Origin: an uncultured Bacteroidales bacterium
GTDB lineage: Bacteria; Bacteroidota; Bacteroidia; Bacteroidales; UBA932
Direction: 5' to 3'
Assembly (NCBI GenBank): GCA_934700615.1
Contig: CAKUXR010000003.1
Location: forward strand, 1 to 64,000
DNA: 64,000 nucleotides
Positions 34,549-44,239 of the stretch are shown here, piece after piece. The notes under the pieces were generated by a model. It was not told the DNA's origin and searched no databases. It saw nothing but the letters and a program-made list of their open reading frames with translations. Position numbers and translations under genes: made by a program. Each line of letters starts with the position of its first letter. Position 1 is the stretch's first letter.

Positions 34549-36518
34549 TGAAAAGAATCAGTACAACAATCGCAATATTGGCTCTTGCTGCGTTCGGGCT
34601 ACAAGCGCAAGACAAGACCTACTTCGTGTCACCGGAAGGCAATGACAATGCTGATGGACTTTCCGTCAGCAATGCCTGGAAGAGCATTGATAAGGTCAAT
34701 GCATCTGTATTTCAGGCCGGAGACCGAGTTCTCTTCGAAGGAGGTGCCACGTTCTACGGCAACCTGGTAATCAAAAGTTCAGGTTCACCTGAAAAGCCTA
34801 TCTTGTTCTCAAGTTACGGGCAGGGACGTCCTGTCATCAATATGGGAAAGGAAGAAGGCACGGCAATCACAATACTCAACTCCGACGGACTCGAAATTGT
34901 CGGATTTGAAATCACAAGCGGATTCCCTCCTGAGGTAGGCGTAGGACGCAACGGCATCCTCATCGACGAAAGAGAGCCCGGCAGAGCATTCAGCCACATT
35001 GTCATAAAGGACAACTACATACACGACATCTGGGGCCAGATGGGAGGCACGCGCTTGCGCTGCGCGGCAATCAGCGGTGGCGTGATGCGCCCTTGGAGAG
35101 GTTTTACAGTGTCACAGAACGCCTCAACCCTGGAAGACGTCCTCATCGAAGGAAACAGAATTGAAAGGGTGGACAAGGTGGGCATCACAACTACCGGCAT
35201 TGACAAACTCTGTGTACGCCGCAATTATATGGACAACCTCGGCGGCGACGGCATAATAGTCAGCAGTTCTTTCAGAGCTGTTGTCGAATTCAATGAAATC
35301 CACCGCTCTTGTATGCGTTCAGGTTTGCTCGACCTCCCAGGAGACAACGGTTGGGCAGAGAAAGGCGAAGGCTGGTGGCCTCATACGGCAGCATGCTGGA
35401 TCATAGGCTGTGAAGAAACCATCATGCAATTCAACGAGGTCTATGACACCGGACGGCAGATCAGAAATGGAGACGGTTTCGCTTATGACTTCGACTTCTA
35501 TTGTAAACGCTGCATCGCACAATACAACTACAGCAAGGAAAACCACGGCTTCCTGCTCATGATGTACGACATTTTCGAGAATGTTGCCAGATACAACATC
35601 TCAGAGAACGACAAGACACATCTCGTCCAGATGCAGGGCAGCCTGAAGAGCGACAACAACGTCCTCTACAACAACGTGTTCTATGTGGACCACGGAGTCT
35701 CGGAAGTAGAGTATTTCAGAGGTGACCATCCTGAGAAGGCAAAGGATATAAACGACCTCGGGGCCCACTTCTACAACAACATCTTCTACGCCACTGGACA
35801 AGGACAGTTCCGCACCGCCTGGTCAGTCGGTTACGCTTGGGACAGGTCTTTCGACGACACACTGAAGCCTGATCTCCCTGCCGGCAGCCTGTTCCTCAAC
35901 AACTGCTACTTCGGACCATGGAAAAACGGCATACCTGACGACCCGAAAGCCATCGTGGCAGACCCTAAGTTTGTCGACCCCGGCACAGGCGGAACAGGTC
36001 TGGGCACACTGAAAGGGTACATGCTTCAGAAGGACTCTCCATGTATCAATGCGGGAACCCATATGACGCATAACGGCGGACGAGACTTCTTCGGTTTTCC
36101 TGTCAATGACGGTCATCCTGATGTCGGTGCTTTCGAGTATCTCGGAAGCGGAGTATTCGCTGATGAAGCAGCCATTGCCGCCCAGGACGCAGACGCCAGA
36201 GATGCATCTGCCGTGGCATGGGCGAAATGGTGTTTCCCTCTCGAGTTCGGCATCAAGGAAACCGACGTCCTCAACATCAGACTCTACCAGCCGCTCGAAG
36301 ATGGAGTAACCGGCAAGATTTCCTGGACAAATCCTAAGAACGGAAAGACCACAATCGTGGATCTGGGCAAAGAAAAGAGCCGTTCAGAGTTTGCTCTCAA
36401 ACTGAATGCGGACCCTCAGACCCTGCTTTCAAGCAAAATCAAGGTCTCCGTCGAAAAAGGCAAGTTCTCTGAAGCGTGGGAAATCGCATTTTCGGAAAAC
36501 CCGGCCAAACGCCAGTAA
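34542..36518 (+). CDS. Right-handed parallel beta-helix protein, second tandem copy
   Basis: A 658-residue paralog of the preceding protein with the same layout: signal peptide ending FGLQAQ, TYFVSPEGNDNADGLSVSNA, and rungs IKDNYIHDIWGQMGG and VRRNYMDNLGGDGIIVSS. The start overlaps the previous gene by 7 nt (or begins at the second ATG, 34548), so translation is coupled. The two copies differ most around 33090-33160 versus 35045-35120 and just before the conserved WWPH segment, where this copy carries an insertion. These differences could tune specificity. Confidence 0.82.
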   Translation: MVMKRISTTIAILALAAFGLQAQDKTYFVSPEGNDNADGLSVSNAWKSIDKVNASVFQAGDRVLFEGGATFYGNLVIKSSGSPEKPILFSSYGQGRPVINMGKEEGTAITILNSDGLEIVGFEITSGFPPEVGVGRNGILIDEREPGRAFSHIVIKDNYIHDIWGQMGGTRLRCAAISGGVMRPWRGFTVSQNASTLEDVLIEGNRIERVDKVGITTTGIDKLCVRRNYMDNLGGDGIIVSSSFRAVVEFNEIHRSCMRSGLLDLPGDNGWAEKGEGWWPHTAACWIIGCEETIMQFNEVYDTGRQIRNGDGFAYDFDFYCKRCIAQYNYSKENHGFLLMMYDIFENVARYNISENDKTHLVQMQGSLKSDNNVLYNNVFYVDHGVSEVEYFRGDHPEKAKDINDLGAHFYNNIFYATGQGQFRTAWSVGYAWDRSFDDTLKPDLPAGSLFLNNCYFGPWKNGIPDDPKAIVADPKFVDPGTGGTGLGTLKGYMLQKDSPCINAGTHMTHNGGRDFFGFPVNDGHPDVGAFEYLGSGVFADEAAIAAQDADARDASAVAWAKWCFPLEFGIKETDVLNIRLYQPLEDGVTGKISWTNPKNGKTTIVDLGKEKSRSEFALKLNADPQTLLSSKIKVSVEKGKFSEAWEIAFSENPAKRQ

Positions 36519-36599
36519 TCTCACAACATCACAAATGCCGGAGACTGCACTTGCAGGCTTCGGCTTTATTTATGACATTCGGACAAATCAGATCTCGAC

Positions 36600-39029
36600 A
36601 TGACTACAAAACACTTGATTGTCACGCTTTTATCAGCATTGACCTGCATTTCGATACAGGCACAGACCTCGTTCGGCGATGCAATGAAATTCGATGACGG
36701 CTGGCTGTTCAGCCTCACCGACGCTCCTGACCAGATAGACAATTCTTTCAATGACAAAAATTGGCGCACACTCGACCTTCCTCACGACTGGTCCATAGAA
36801 GGGCGTCTCTCCCCTACACTCGCAAGCTGCACGGGATATCTTCCCGCCGGCATCGGTTGGTACCGCAAGCATTTCACGGTGAACGACGACGCACCGAGAC
36901 ACTACATCTATTTCGAAGGCGTCTATAACCGCAGCGAAGTGTACCTTAACGGACAGCTTCTCGGCAAACGTCCAAACGGATACGTGTCGTTCATGTACGA
37001 CTTGACCCCTTACCTCAAGGACGGAGAGAATGTCCTGACAGTGAGAGTGGACCACAGCCGATATGCGGATTCACGCTGGTACACCGGTTCAGGAATCTAC
37101 CGTGACGTCTGGCTCGTATCCGCACCCGAAACACATTTTTCACTCTGGGGAGTCGGCTGGCATGCCAAATCAATCACGGAAAAACAGGCTACAGTATCAG
37201 TGGACATGGAGATACAGAAGCATCTGGACGTCCAATCAAAACTCGAAGTCAGAGCCAGCCTCTATGATGCCGGAAACAATCTCGTCGCAAGCAGGACAGT
37301 CACGGTCAATGACAGAGAAGCCGGCTTGAGTAAAGTCGCGACAGAGCTGAAAGTCAAGGACCCGCAACTTTGGAACCTTGACAAGCCATATCTCTATACC
37401 CTTGAGACTGACATCCTTTCTGACGGTCAGAAGATTGACGGAAGCAAAACCAGAGTCGGACTCCGCACCCTCACATTCGACGCGGACAAAGGCTTCGCCC
37501 TGAACGGGAACTGGATGAAAATCAAAGGAGTTTGTCTCCATCATGATGCCGGAGTACTCGGCGCGGTTGTACCTCCGGAAGTTTGGAGACGGCGCCTGGA
37601 GAATCTCAAGGCTATCGGCACCAATGCAATCCGCATGAGCCACAATCCTCAGGCACCTGTACTTTACGACCTCTGCGACGAGATGGGACTGCTCGTGATG
37701 GACGAGGTATCGGACGAATGGGAATTCCCCAAGCGCAAATGGATTGAAGGATGGAATGTAGGAACTCCAAGTTATGACGGTTCCTTCGACTTTTTCGAAG
37801 AATGGATCGAGAAGGATATCACCGACATGGTAAGACGCGACCGGAATCACACCAGCATATTCCTCTGGAGTATCGGCAACGAAGTCGATTATCCAAACGA
37901 CCCGTATTCGCACCCTATCCTGAACAGCAGTAGCATAAACCAGCCAATGTTCGGAGGGTATAATCCTGATGCACCTGATGCCATGCGCATCGGCAAGATA
38001 GCCAAGAGACTCGTTGCTTGCGTACGCGCCGTCGATACTTCGCGTCCGACCACCGGAGCACTTGCCGGAGTGGTAATGTCCAACGAAACAGAGTATCCTG
38101 ATGCAGTAGATGTGGTTGGCTATAACTACACAGAGAACCGATACGACATGGACCATGTCACCTATCCGAAGAGAGTCATCTACGGCAGCGAGAATGGACG
38201 GAGCAGAAACGCCTGGCTGGCCGTGCGTGACAAAGATTTCATCTTCGGACAGTTCATATGGACCGGAACCGACTACCTCGGAGAGTCAGGACCATGGCCG
38301 TCACGAGGACTGGGAACCGGACTGCTCGATTTCGCCAGTTTCCCTAAGCCGAACGGATACTTCCGCGCTTCAATGTGGAGCACCAGTCCGATGACTTACA
38401 TCGGCACATATCCGGTACCGGCCCCACGTAACGGAAACGGACGGACATTTCTGTCCCCGGACGCTTTGGACACCTGGAACTACTCACTTGAGCAGAAAAT
38501 CCGGGTAGTATGCTATACCAACGCAGCCCAGGCAAGACTCCTTCTGAACGGAAAGGAGGTCGGAGAGATGAAGCCTTACGATGACGTGAGCGGCATCATC
38601 TGGTGGGATATACCTTTCAGACCAGGCACACTCAAGGCTGAAGGATGCGACAAAGACGGTAACGTCATCTCGGAATACTCCATCACCACATCCGGCCGCC
38701 CATATGCCCTGCGGGTAATCTCGGACTGCTCAGAATTGTCCAAAGACAAAGCCACCGCGCACATCATAGTTACAGTCGTCGATGAGAATGGCGTCATGGT
38801 CAAACTGGCAGACAACAACATCACCTGCACTGTGGACGGACCTGCGCGACTCCTCGGACTCGAAGGCGCGGACAACACGGACATGGGAGATTACCGTGAC
38901 AACCGGCAGAGAGTCTATAACGGACGCCTGCTGGCCTATATCCAGACTACCGGAGAAGCGGGAGAAATCAATGTCTCGTTCAGTTCTCCACTTCTGAAGG
39001 GCGCAGAGATCAAATTCACCGCAGAATAA
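36600..39029 (+). CDS. Glycoside hydrolase family 2 enzyme with DUF4982
   Basis: An exported enzyme of 809 residues with signal peptide ending ISIQAQ. GH2 layout: sugar-binding jelly roll (about 25-190, with DLPHDWSIEG and GIGWYRKHF), immunoglobulin-like domain (about 195-300), and a TIM barrel (about 300-590). The acid/base Glu is in SIGNEVDYPND (about E428) and the nucleophile in IYGSENGRS (about E531). DUF4982 follows (about 605-690, LDTWNYSLEQKIRVV) and a C-terminal Ig-like domain. Beta-galactosidase is the commonest activity for this architecture, but other beta-glycosidase activities occur. Last gene of the PUL operon; the hairpin at 39055-39094 follows. Confidence 0.9.
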   Translation: MTTKHLIVTLLSALTCISIQAQTSFGDAMKFDDGWLFSLTDAPDQIDNSFNDKNWRTLDLPHDWSIEGRLSPTLASCTGYLPAGIGWYRKHFTVNDDAPRHYIYFEGVYNRSEVYLNGQLLGKRPNGYVSFMYDLTPYLKDGENVLTVRVDHSRYADSRWYTGSGIYRDVWLVSAPETHFSLWGVGWHAKSITEKQATVSVDMEIQKHLDVQSKLEVRASLYDAGNNLVASRTVTVNDREAGLSKVATELKVKDPQLWNLDKPYLYTLETDILSDGQKIDGSKTRVGLRTLTFDADKGFALNGNWMKIKGVCLHHDAGVLGAVVPPEVWRRRLENLKAIGTNAIRMSHNPQAPVLYDLCDEMGLLVMDEVSDEWEFPKRKWIEGWNVGTPSYDGSFDFFEEWIEKDITDMVRRDRNHTSIFLWSIGNEVDYPNDPYSHPILNSSSINQPMFGGYNPDAPDAMRIGKIAKRLVACVRAVDTSRPTTGALAGVVMSNETEYPDAVDVVGYNYTENRYDMDHVTYPKRVIYGSENGRSRNAWLAVRDKDFIFGQFIWTGTDYLGESGPWPSRGLGTGLLDFASFPKPNGYFRASMWSTSPMTYIGTYPVPAPRNGNGRTFLSPDALDTWNYSLEQKIRVVCYTNAAQARLLLNGKEVGEMKPYDDVSGIIWWDIPFRPGTLKAEGCDKDGNVISEYSITTSGRPYALRVISDCSELSKDKATAHIIVTVVDENGVMVKLADNNITCTVDGPARLLGLEGADNTDMGDYRDNRQRVYNGRLLAYIQTTGEAGEINVSFSSPLLKGAEIKFTAE

Positions 39030-39054
39030 TCATACGCGCCCATCCATAAATAAA

Positions 39055-39094
39055 TTCCCGCCATCGTCTTTCTCATGAAGCACGATGGCGGGAA
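39055..39094. terminator. Terminator at the end of the PUL
   Basis: Perfect 13-bp stem TTCCCGCCATCGT (39055-39067) / ACGATGGCGGGAA (39082-39094). It lies between the converging PUL operon and the lipoprotein/GH3-remnant side and probably works in both directions. Confidence 0.75.
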
Positions 39095-39101
39095 ATCTAT
39101 T

Positions 39102-39251
39102 TTAAGCAACAGTCACCTGCCTGGTCACCTCAGCAAGAAGCCTGATATCCTCGGCTGAAGCGCCTACCATGACATTGACCTTGCCCTTCTCCGAATACTC
39201 GGCTGCGCTCTGTGGGCCAGACGGGATTTGAGTGACGTAGAGCCTGCCAGG
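39102..39251 (-). pseudogene. Remnant of a GH3 beta-glucosidase C terminus
   Basis: In the frame different from the overlapping lipoprotein, 49 codons and a stop (39104-39102) read as GPQSAAEYSEKGKVNVMVG then ASAEDIRLLAEVTRQVTVA. This resembles the fibronectin-III-like end of GH3 glycosidases (vmvGaSs-dirl pattern). There is no start codon, and a stop at 39254-39252 closes the frame upstream. It looks like the scar of a deleted GH3 gene joined to the lipoprotein gene. A single 1-nt indel linking this tail to the lipoprotein frame is the alternative. Confidence 0.5.
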
Positions 39252-40786
39252 TTACTCTTGTCCACTGCCGCAGGAATGACGCCAGTCCACGAGCCGCCGA
39301 ACAAGTTATATGCAGGATCCACAAACTCGAAGCTTACAGTAGTCTTGTCCCCATCCTTGGCCAGTTTCACCCAACCGTCGATAGCTGCCGCATAGCCATG
39401 AAGGTAGCCTTCTGAATCGAGAGTGGAAAGATCCCAATACCATGTGCCGGATTGTCCGAAAGGTGAAGTCTTGCCTGCTACGAAACCGACAGTCTGATTG
39501 TCCACACTCATGTTATACTGTTTCTCAGGAATAGGAATTTCGGTAGTGGAAGTCTTTTCCGTAAGAAGTTCAATGTCAATCGCATCGCCATTGGCATTTT
39601 CCAGTGACAGAATCCAGTTGGCCAGACCGGCTCCAAGATAATCCCCATAGTACGCAAGGGAAGCGGTAGTTGTCTCCGCAGGAAGTTTCAGAGTATAGTC
39701 TCCGGTAAGAGTCGTGTTGTCCTCTTCCTTCGGAGATTCGTCCGTAAACTCAATGTCTCCCGTAAATACCCCCTTCACCGACTTTCCGTTGTCAGTAACG
39801 AGTTCAAGTTCGATTCTGTAACCGGTATCACCGAATTCACTGACAAGTGCGGTTCCTGACGCAATGCCGCTCTGGGAAAGTATATTCCCTTCCGCATCGA
39901 CGGTAGCGGCAATCGAGCCGTAGTACTCGCCCAAAAGCGAGAATCCCGGTTCTATAGTCCCAGCCGCATAGGTATCGGCAACAGTATATATGCCAGGCAT
40001 AAGGTAGATGACCGGACTGTTTTCAAGGGTAAGGGAAAGTCCGACCACTGCACCTCCGGATACTGTAACTCCGTCATTGCCCACCGTTGGTGAGGTCAGA
40101 ACTACAGAATACCCATCCGTGCCGGAGCCGAGTTCATCACCATAATATACACCGAAAGCATTGGTAAATGAGACATTGATGTCTTCCTCCAATGCAGGTA
40201 TCTGTTCATTTGGTTCAGAGCCTGCATTAGGATCACCGAAGGCAAGAGGCCCTTCATAGATACAGCTGACGGTAGAGCCGTCCTTCAATGTAAACAGGCC
40301 CTTGAGTATCTTTCCCTTATCCGAAGTCTTGACTTCCAGATAACCTTCAGTAAAATCGACACTGGTCTGCTTTCCCTCTACATTGACCTGCATTCGGGTA
40401 TAATAATTATTGAGAGTGCCCGCAGCATTGGTCCCAGCGATATTGTACGTGCCGTCAGGCAGCACAGCCGTTTCGAATGAGTCTGAGCCTTCAGATGCAT
40501 ATATGTCGAAGAAAATGATATGTCCGTCGGCAGGAGCGGCATCGTCGCCCTCATTATCTTTTATGAATTCCTTGTCACCAAGACCGACATAGTAATTGAA
40601 CACTCCTTCTGTCTTGCGGTCTCCATAATAGAGTACCTTGGTTGTACGGTCCATAACCAATTCCAGGTCAGCTTTAGGAGCAGTTTCAGGGTCCGGTGTT
40701 TCCGGTGGAGTCGGGTTGTCCTTGTTGTTACAGCCGACAAGGACCAGAGACGCCAGCAAACTGGCGAGAAATCTTGAACATTTCAT
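39164..40786 (-). CDS. Surface lipoprotein with three internal beta repeats; C terminus out of frame
   Basis: A 540-residue lipoprotein (signal MKCSRFLASLLASLVLVGC). Three diverged repeats of about 150 residues begin with KVLYYGDRKTEG, FGVYYGDELGSG and SLAYYGDYLGAG, and the first two end with G-F-T-D/L and GVFTGDIEF segments. Natural-looking sequence stops near NLFGGSWTGVIP. The last 35 residues (from AAVDKS, ending RRRARSMSW) are basic and atypical, and run over the GH3 remnant in another frame, so the true end was probably lost in a deletion. Position next to the PUL suggests a glycan-related surface protein, but its binding partner is unknown. Confidence 0.7.
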   Translation of the reverse strand: MKCSRFLASLLASLVLVGCNNKDNPTPPETPDPETAPKADLELVMDRTTKVLYYGDRKTEGVFNYYVGLGDKEFIKDNEGDDAAPADGHIIFFDIYASEGSDSFETAVLPDGTYNIAGTNAAGTLNNYYTRMQVNVEGKQTSVDFTEGYLEVKTSDKGKILKGLFTLKDGSTVSCIYEGPLAFGDPNAGSEPNEQIPALEEDINVSFTNAFGVYYGDELGSGTDGYSVVLTSPTVGNDGVTVSGGAVVGLSLTLENSPVIYLMPGIYTVADTYAAGTIEPGFSLLGEYYGSIAATVDAEGNILSQSGIASGTALVSEFGDTGYRIELELVTDNGKSVKGVFTGDIEFTDESPKEEDNTTLTGDYTLKLPAETTTASLAYYGDYLGAGLANWILSLENANGDAIDIELLTEKTSTTEIPIPEKQYNMSVDNQTVGFVAGKTSPFGQSGTWYWDLSTLDSEGYLHGYAAAIDGWVKLAKDGDKTTVSFEFVDPAYNLFGGSWTGVIPAAVDKSNLAGSTSLKSRLAHRAQPSIRRRARSMSW

Positions 40787-40888
40787 TCGTCAATGATTAA
40801 TAAGGTTAAAACTAAGTAACGGCTCATCGAAACGCCCGAGGCCTATATGCAAATATAAGAAAAAGTGAAAAATATGCATATCTTATTT

Positions 40889-41079
40889 CCGACCCTCTTG
40901 GCAACCGCTGATTTTCAATTCCCGCGGCCAAAGTGTTCTATATCAATGCAATAATGAGCACTGACAGATTTTCCTATCTGTCAAAACCCCATTTCAAAGC
41001 CACCTCTTGGCATCCCGCAAATCGCGTAAACAATTGGATATCAGCCAATAATACCAAAGCGAAGCTGTCAAGAGGGTCG
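40889..41079. repeat. Inverted-repeat element of about 190 bp
   Basis: Ends CCGACCCTCTTGGC (40889-40902) and GTCAAGAGGGTCG (41067-41079) are reverse complements with one or two mismatches. Inside is the hairpin GACAGAT-TTTCCT-ATCTGTC. No coding capacity. The flanking gap (40787-41234) otherwise holds the lipoprotein promoter region and a small hairpin around 41145-41172. It may be a non-autonomous mobile or structured element, distinct from the 157-bp family. Confidence 0.45.
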
Positions 41080-41234
41080 AATAGTGACAAACCTACTGAC
41101 AACCCTCCTGACAGACCTAAGGTCAAGACTATTCCTCATCGTAAACGGCAATCGTCCCGAAGCCGATGGAGACTTTGGGACGACTCAAAAAATATTAATG
41201 CTAACTCAAGTTTCAAGAAACCCGAAATTCCGAT

Positions 41235-41822
41235 CTACTGGACTTCCGCATCCACATTTCCAATGTGCGGAAGATCAGAAATGAGCCTCTGGTCATAAAA
41301 GGTTCCCAGAGTGACTGAAGATTTCTCCAGACTCACAGCCTCCATGTAATTCGGATTGTCGTTTTCATCGAAATCGCCGTTGAACAGCAGCATGTGGTCT
41401 CCGGTAACCTCCTTCACATAGAAAGCCATCGGAATTGCCTGAGGTCCGTCATCGAAGAGATTTTCATATGTAAGGCAGAACGCCATGCTACCGTCAGAAT
41501 TCCGCTTCATGGAATACCAGCCATTAAAAGAATAGACGTCGTTCACCTTGATACCATTGACAAGAGTCTTCTGCTCATCAGTCAATTTATCCATGTCAAT
41601 GCTTTCCTTGAGTTCAGCCAAAGTCTCCTCAGTAAAGACATTTCCCAAGAGCACCGTCCCGTCATCATTCAATTGCATGATGCTGCTGAACTCGTTCGAG
41701 AAATTGACAACCCATGTATTCACGTATAGTTTCGGGTCATCCGGCTCAGAGCCATTCTTGTCACATGCATTGGCCATGGCAATAACAGCGAATGCCAATA
41801 TACTGTATATCAATTTTTTCAT
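41235..41822 (-). CDS. Lipoprotein of unknown function, tandem paralog 2
   Basis: A 195-residue lipoprotein with signal MKKLIYSILAFAVIAMANAC. The mature part begins with an acidic linker and LYVNTWVVNF, then a beta-rich domain with NGIKVNDVYSFNGWY. It shares LYVNTW and the KVNDV core with the adjacent upstream gene, so the two are duplicates. Third gene of the lipoprotein operon behind the shared element at 44240-44293, following its neighbour by 11 nt. No known domain recognised. Confidence 0.7.
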   Translation of the reverse strand: MKKLIYSILAFAVIAMANACDKNGSEPDDPKLYVNTWVVNFSNEFSSIMQLNDDGTVLLGNVFTEETLAELKESIDMDKLTDEQKTLVNGIKVNDVYSFNGWYSMKRNSDGSMAFCLTYENLFDDGPQAIPMAFYVKEVTGDHMLLFNGDFDENDNPNYMEAVSLEKSSVTLGTFYDQRLISDLPHIGNVDAEVQ

Positions 41823-41833
41823 ATCTTCAATCT

Positions 41834-42436
41834 TTAATACATACCCAACAATTCAGTCAAGTCAACTGTCTTTCCGACAGTAATGCCGGAGGCAGACAGG
41901 CTCTTCACCGTAAATGGCTTTTCACCGGACGATTCATTACCGAATACCATTGATTCCTTGGAAATGTTTGTCAAATGAAGCTCATTCTCCATCGGAACCG
42001 GATATTCCATACCTTCAATATTTCTAATGCTGAATGTGGACAGATAAACGTCGTTATTCTTTCCAGGAATCTCCACATACAGTCCCTTGAGGATTGTGAC
42101 AACATCATTGACCTTGATCGATTTGATCATTTCGATGACTTCCTTCGGAACTTCACGTGAATTCCCATCAGTTTCGGGATTGTCAGAGGACGGCAAGTAT
42201 TGACTCCTAAGGACTTCCAGCAACTCTTCATTGACGACGAAACCCGAGTTGAATGTCTTGTCAGCATTGAATTGATAGAGACAGCAATCCGCTCCTCCAA
42301 GTCCACCGATACCTTCAATTGCCCATGTATTGACATACAAAGGGACAGGCGCAGAATCCTTGTCTGAATCCTTGTCGCAGCTCACTCCGGACAACAGTAT
42401 GGTCCAAAGAGCTAAAAAGTAAACTAATTTCTTCAT
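41834..42436 (-). CDS. Lipoprotein of unknown function, tandem paralog 1
   Basis: A 200-residue lipoprotein; the start at 42436 gives MKKLVYFLALWTILLSGVSC, a clean signal. A frame extending to 42544 would overlap the upstream gene and hide the signal. It has LYVNTWAIEG near the mature N terminus and SIKVNDVVTILKGLYVE in the middle, matching the downstream paralog. Second gene of the operon, 17 nt after the FGE-domain lipoprotein. The ligand is unknown. Confidence 0.7.
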   Translation of the reverse strand: MKKLVYFLALWTILLSGVSCDKDSDKDSAPVPLYVNTWAIEGIGGLGGADCCLYQFNADKTFNSGFVVNEELLEVLRSQYLPSSDNPETDGNSREVPKEVIEMIKSIKVNDVVTILKGLYVEIPGKNNDVYLSTFSIRNIEGMEYPVPMENELHLTNISKESMVFGNESSGEKPFTVKSLSASGITVGKTVDLTELLGMY

Positions 42437-42453
42437 TACCATATATTTAAAGT

Positions 42454-44190
42454 TTATTCCCATTTCATATCCTGGTCGAAAGACACACGGAATCCAATCA
42501 GCATGTTTGTCACCCGAGGTGAACAATATACTCTTGCTGCACAACGGCAGCTGAGTTTGTCCATAGTGAAGTCCCCTCCACGAACAACCTTGTCGGTTCC
42601 GGTCTTCGGGCCTGTCGGATTCCAGGCAAATCCGCCAGAACCTCCATAATAATTTACGTCAAACCAGTCCGCCACCCATTCTGAAACATTCCCATGCAAG
42701 TCATACAGTTCGAACCCGTTAGGGGGATAAGAACCTACCGGAGCAGTTGTTCCCATGCCGGCCGACCTGATATTCGCCATCTCCCCTGTCAGGTCCAGAC
42801 CATTTCCAAGGCCGAAAGGCGTCTCCGCAAGACCTCCCCTGCAGGCAAATTCCCACTGCGCCTCAGTCGGAAGCGCTCCACCCACGCAATCTGCGAAAGC
42901 CTTCGCTCCATACCAGCTGACATTGACGACAGGGCAATCACAATATCCGTCAGCCGGCTTCCATTCGGCAAGTTCCGTGTCCCAGATGAGTCCGAACTTG
43001 GCATACTGCCTCACAAGGACTTTCGATTTGTTCTCCGCATCGCCCCATCCGTTCCATATGCCGTCACTTCCTATCTTATTGTCATTCAGAAAAGACGCAT
43101 ACTCGGCATTGGTAACTTCATACTTGCCCATATAGTAACTGCGGGCCAGATGCACATTATGCTGATTCTCGACATTCGTATTATTCCGTCCTTCTTCAGT
43201 TTTCGGACTGCCCATCCGGAAATACCACAGGCCATCACCTTGAAACTTATAAGTACCCTTCTGGTCGACAACCATCTGAATGACGTCAGGATGCTTGTAA
43301 TCCACCGGCAGTGAGCGGTTGAACACTTTCACGTTCCCGGCATTCAGGGCACAATCCCCGACCGGACCGCCCAACCTGTACTCTTTGCCATCCGTAACAT
43401 AACTGAACAGTGATGTACCGCCTCCAAGCGTCTGAACCGGAATGACAGCACGATAAATGTAATTGTTTCTCTCTTCACCCGGCAACTCGAAGAGATGCAT
43501 TTTGACATTTCCTTCAGAACTCCCGGTTCCCGCTACCGAGGCAGAAACGTCACTATCCTCAAGCAAATTGATTTCGGCGAGAGTTCCGACTCCGCAGAGG
43601 CTGACTTCAAGTTTTCCATCAATGTTCCAATACTTGCTTTTAGGCACTTCCACCTGGATCATAGCAAACTCATGCCTGAATTCAAGCTTCACGTCGCTTC
43701 CGATTTTTACTCCCTCCTCATTCCTGGCCACCAGAAAATCTGAAAGCCTGTAATCATTCTCACTGCTTTGGTCCTCTTTGACATTGACAGAGATTGCGGT
43801 AGGGTCAGTATTGTTCTCGTCGAACGGATAATATGCGCAGAATTTCAGCGATTCTTTTTCCCAGCACAATTTGTCTCCTACCCAATTGCTGCCATCAAAT
43901 GTCAGTTTCTTGTTCCCGAAAACCAACTCATCAGATTCGGCATCATATGCATATACACCGACAGCGTCACCCTCAGTCCAGACACATTCGACAGTATCTT
44001 CCGAAGAAGCGATCACATATGGTTCAATGTCAAACTTGAAACTGATTTCAGGCTTGCTCTCCTCCGGTTTCGGCTCCCCCTTCCCCGGTTCTTCCGGAGA
44101 AGGTCTGTCATTGACATTCTCCTTGCCGCAACACACCAACATTGAAGTCAATGCCAATGATGCAATAAAATGATAAATAATTCTTCTCAT
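42454..44190 (-). CDS. Fimbrillin-like lipoprotein with a formylglycine-generating-enzyme-type domain
   Basis: A 578-residue lipoprotein; the start at 44190 gives MRRIIYHFIASLALTSMLVC. An N-terminal fimbrillin-like (Mfa-like) domain (about 50-290) contains EGDAVGVYAYDAE and LKFCAYYPFDE. The C-terminal domain (about 300-575) is of the FGE/sulfatase-modifying fold: YYMGKYEVTNAEYASFL, PVVNVSWYGAKAFADCVGG, LPTEAQWEFACRGG, FELYDLHGNVSEWVADW, and a C-terminal IGFRVSF. In Bacteroidota such domains are frequent in surface proteins and usually not sulfatase maturases. First gene of a three-gene lipoprotein operon, divergent from the AraC regulator. Confidence 0.82.
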   Translation of the reverse strand: MRRIIYHFIASLALTSMLVCCGKENVNDRPSPEEPGKGEPKPEESKPEISFKFDIEPYVIASSEDTVECVWTEGDAVGVYAYDAESDELVFGNKKLTFDGSNWVGDKLCWEKESLKFCAYYPFDENNTDPTAISVNVKEDQSSENDYRLSDFLVARNEEGVKIGSDVKLEFRHEFAMIQVEVPKSKYWNIDGKLEVSLCGVGTLAEINLLEDSDVSASVAGTGSSEGNVKMHLFELPGEERNNYIYRAVIPVQTLGGGTSLFSYVTDGKEYRLGGPVGDCALNAGNVKVFNRSLPVDYKHPDVIQMVVDQKGTYKFQGDGLWYFRMGSPKTEEGRNNTNVENQHNVHLARSYYMGKYEVTNAEYASFLNDNKIGSDGIWNGWGDAENKSKVLVRQYAKFGLIWDTELAEWKPADGYCDCPVVNVSWYGAKAFADCVGGALPTEAQWEFACRGGLAETPFGLGNGLDLTGEMANIRSAGMGTTAPVGSYPPNGFELYDLHGNVSEWVADWFDVNYYGGSGGFAWNPTGPKTGTDKVVRGGDFTMDKLSCRCAARVYCSPRVTNMLIGFRVSFDQDMKWE

Positions 44191-44239
44191 AACAGTTTGT
44201 CTTATATGAAGGTCAAGTGGATTACGATAAGAAAATCGT

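Noticed and set aside
36633..38156. Long minus-strand open frames opposite the GH2 gene
   Set aside because: They are antisense shadows caused by codon bias; the sense frame has clear GH2 motifs.
39055..39094. Mobile-element end
   Set aside because: A 13-bp stem-loop at the end of an operon is explained as a terminator.
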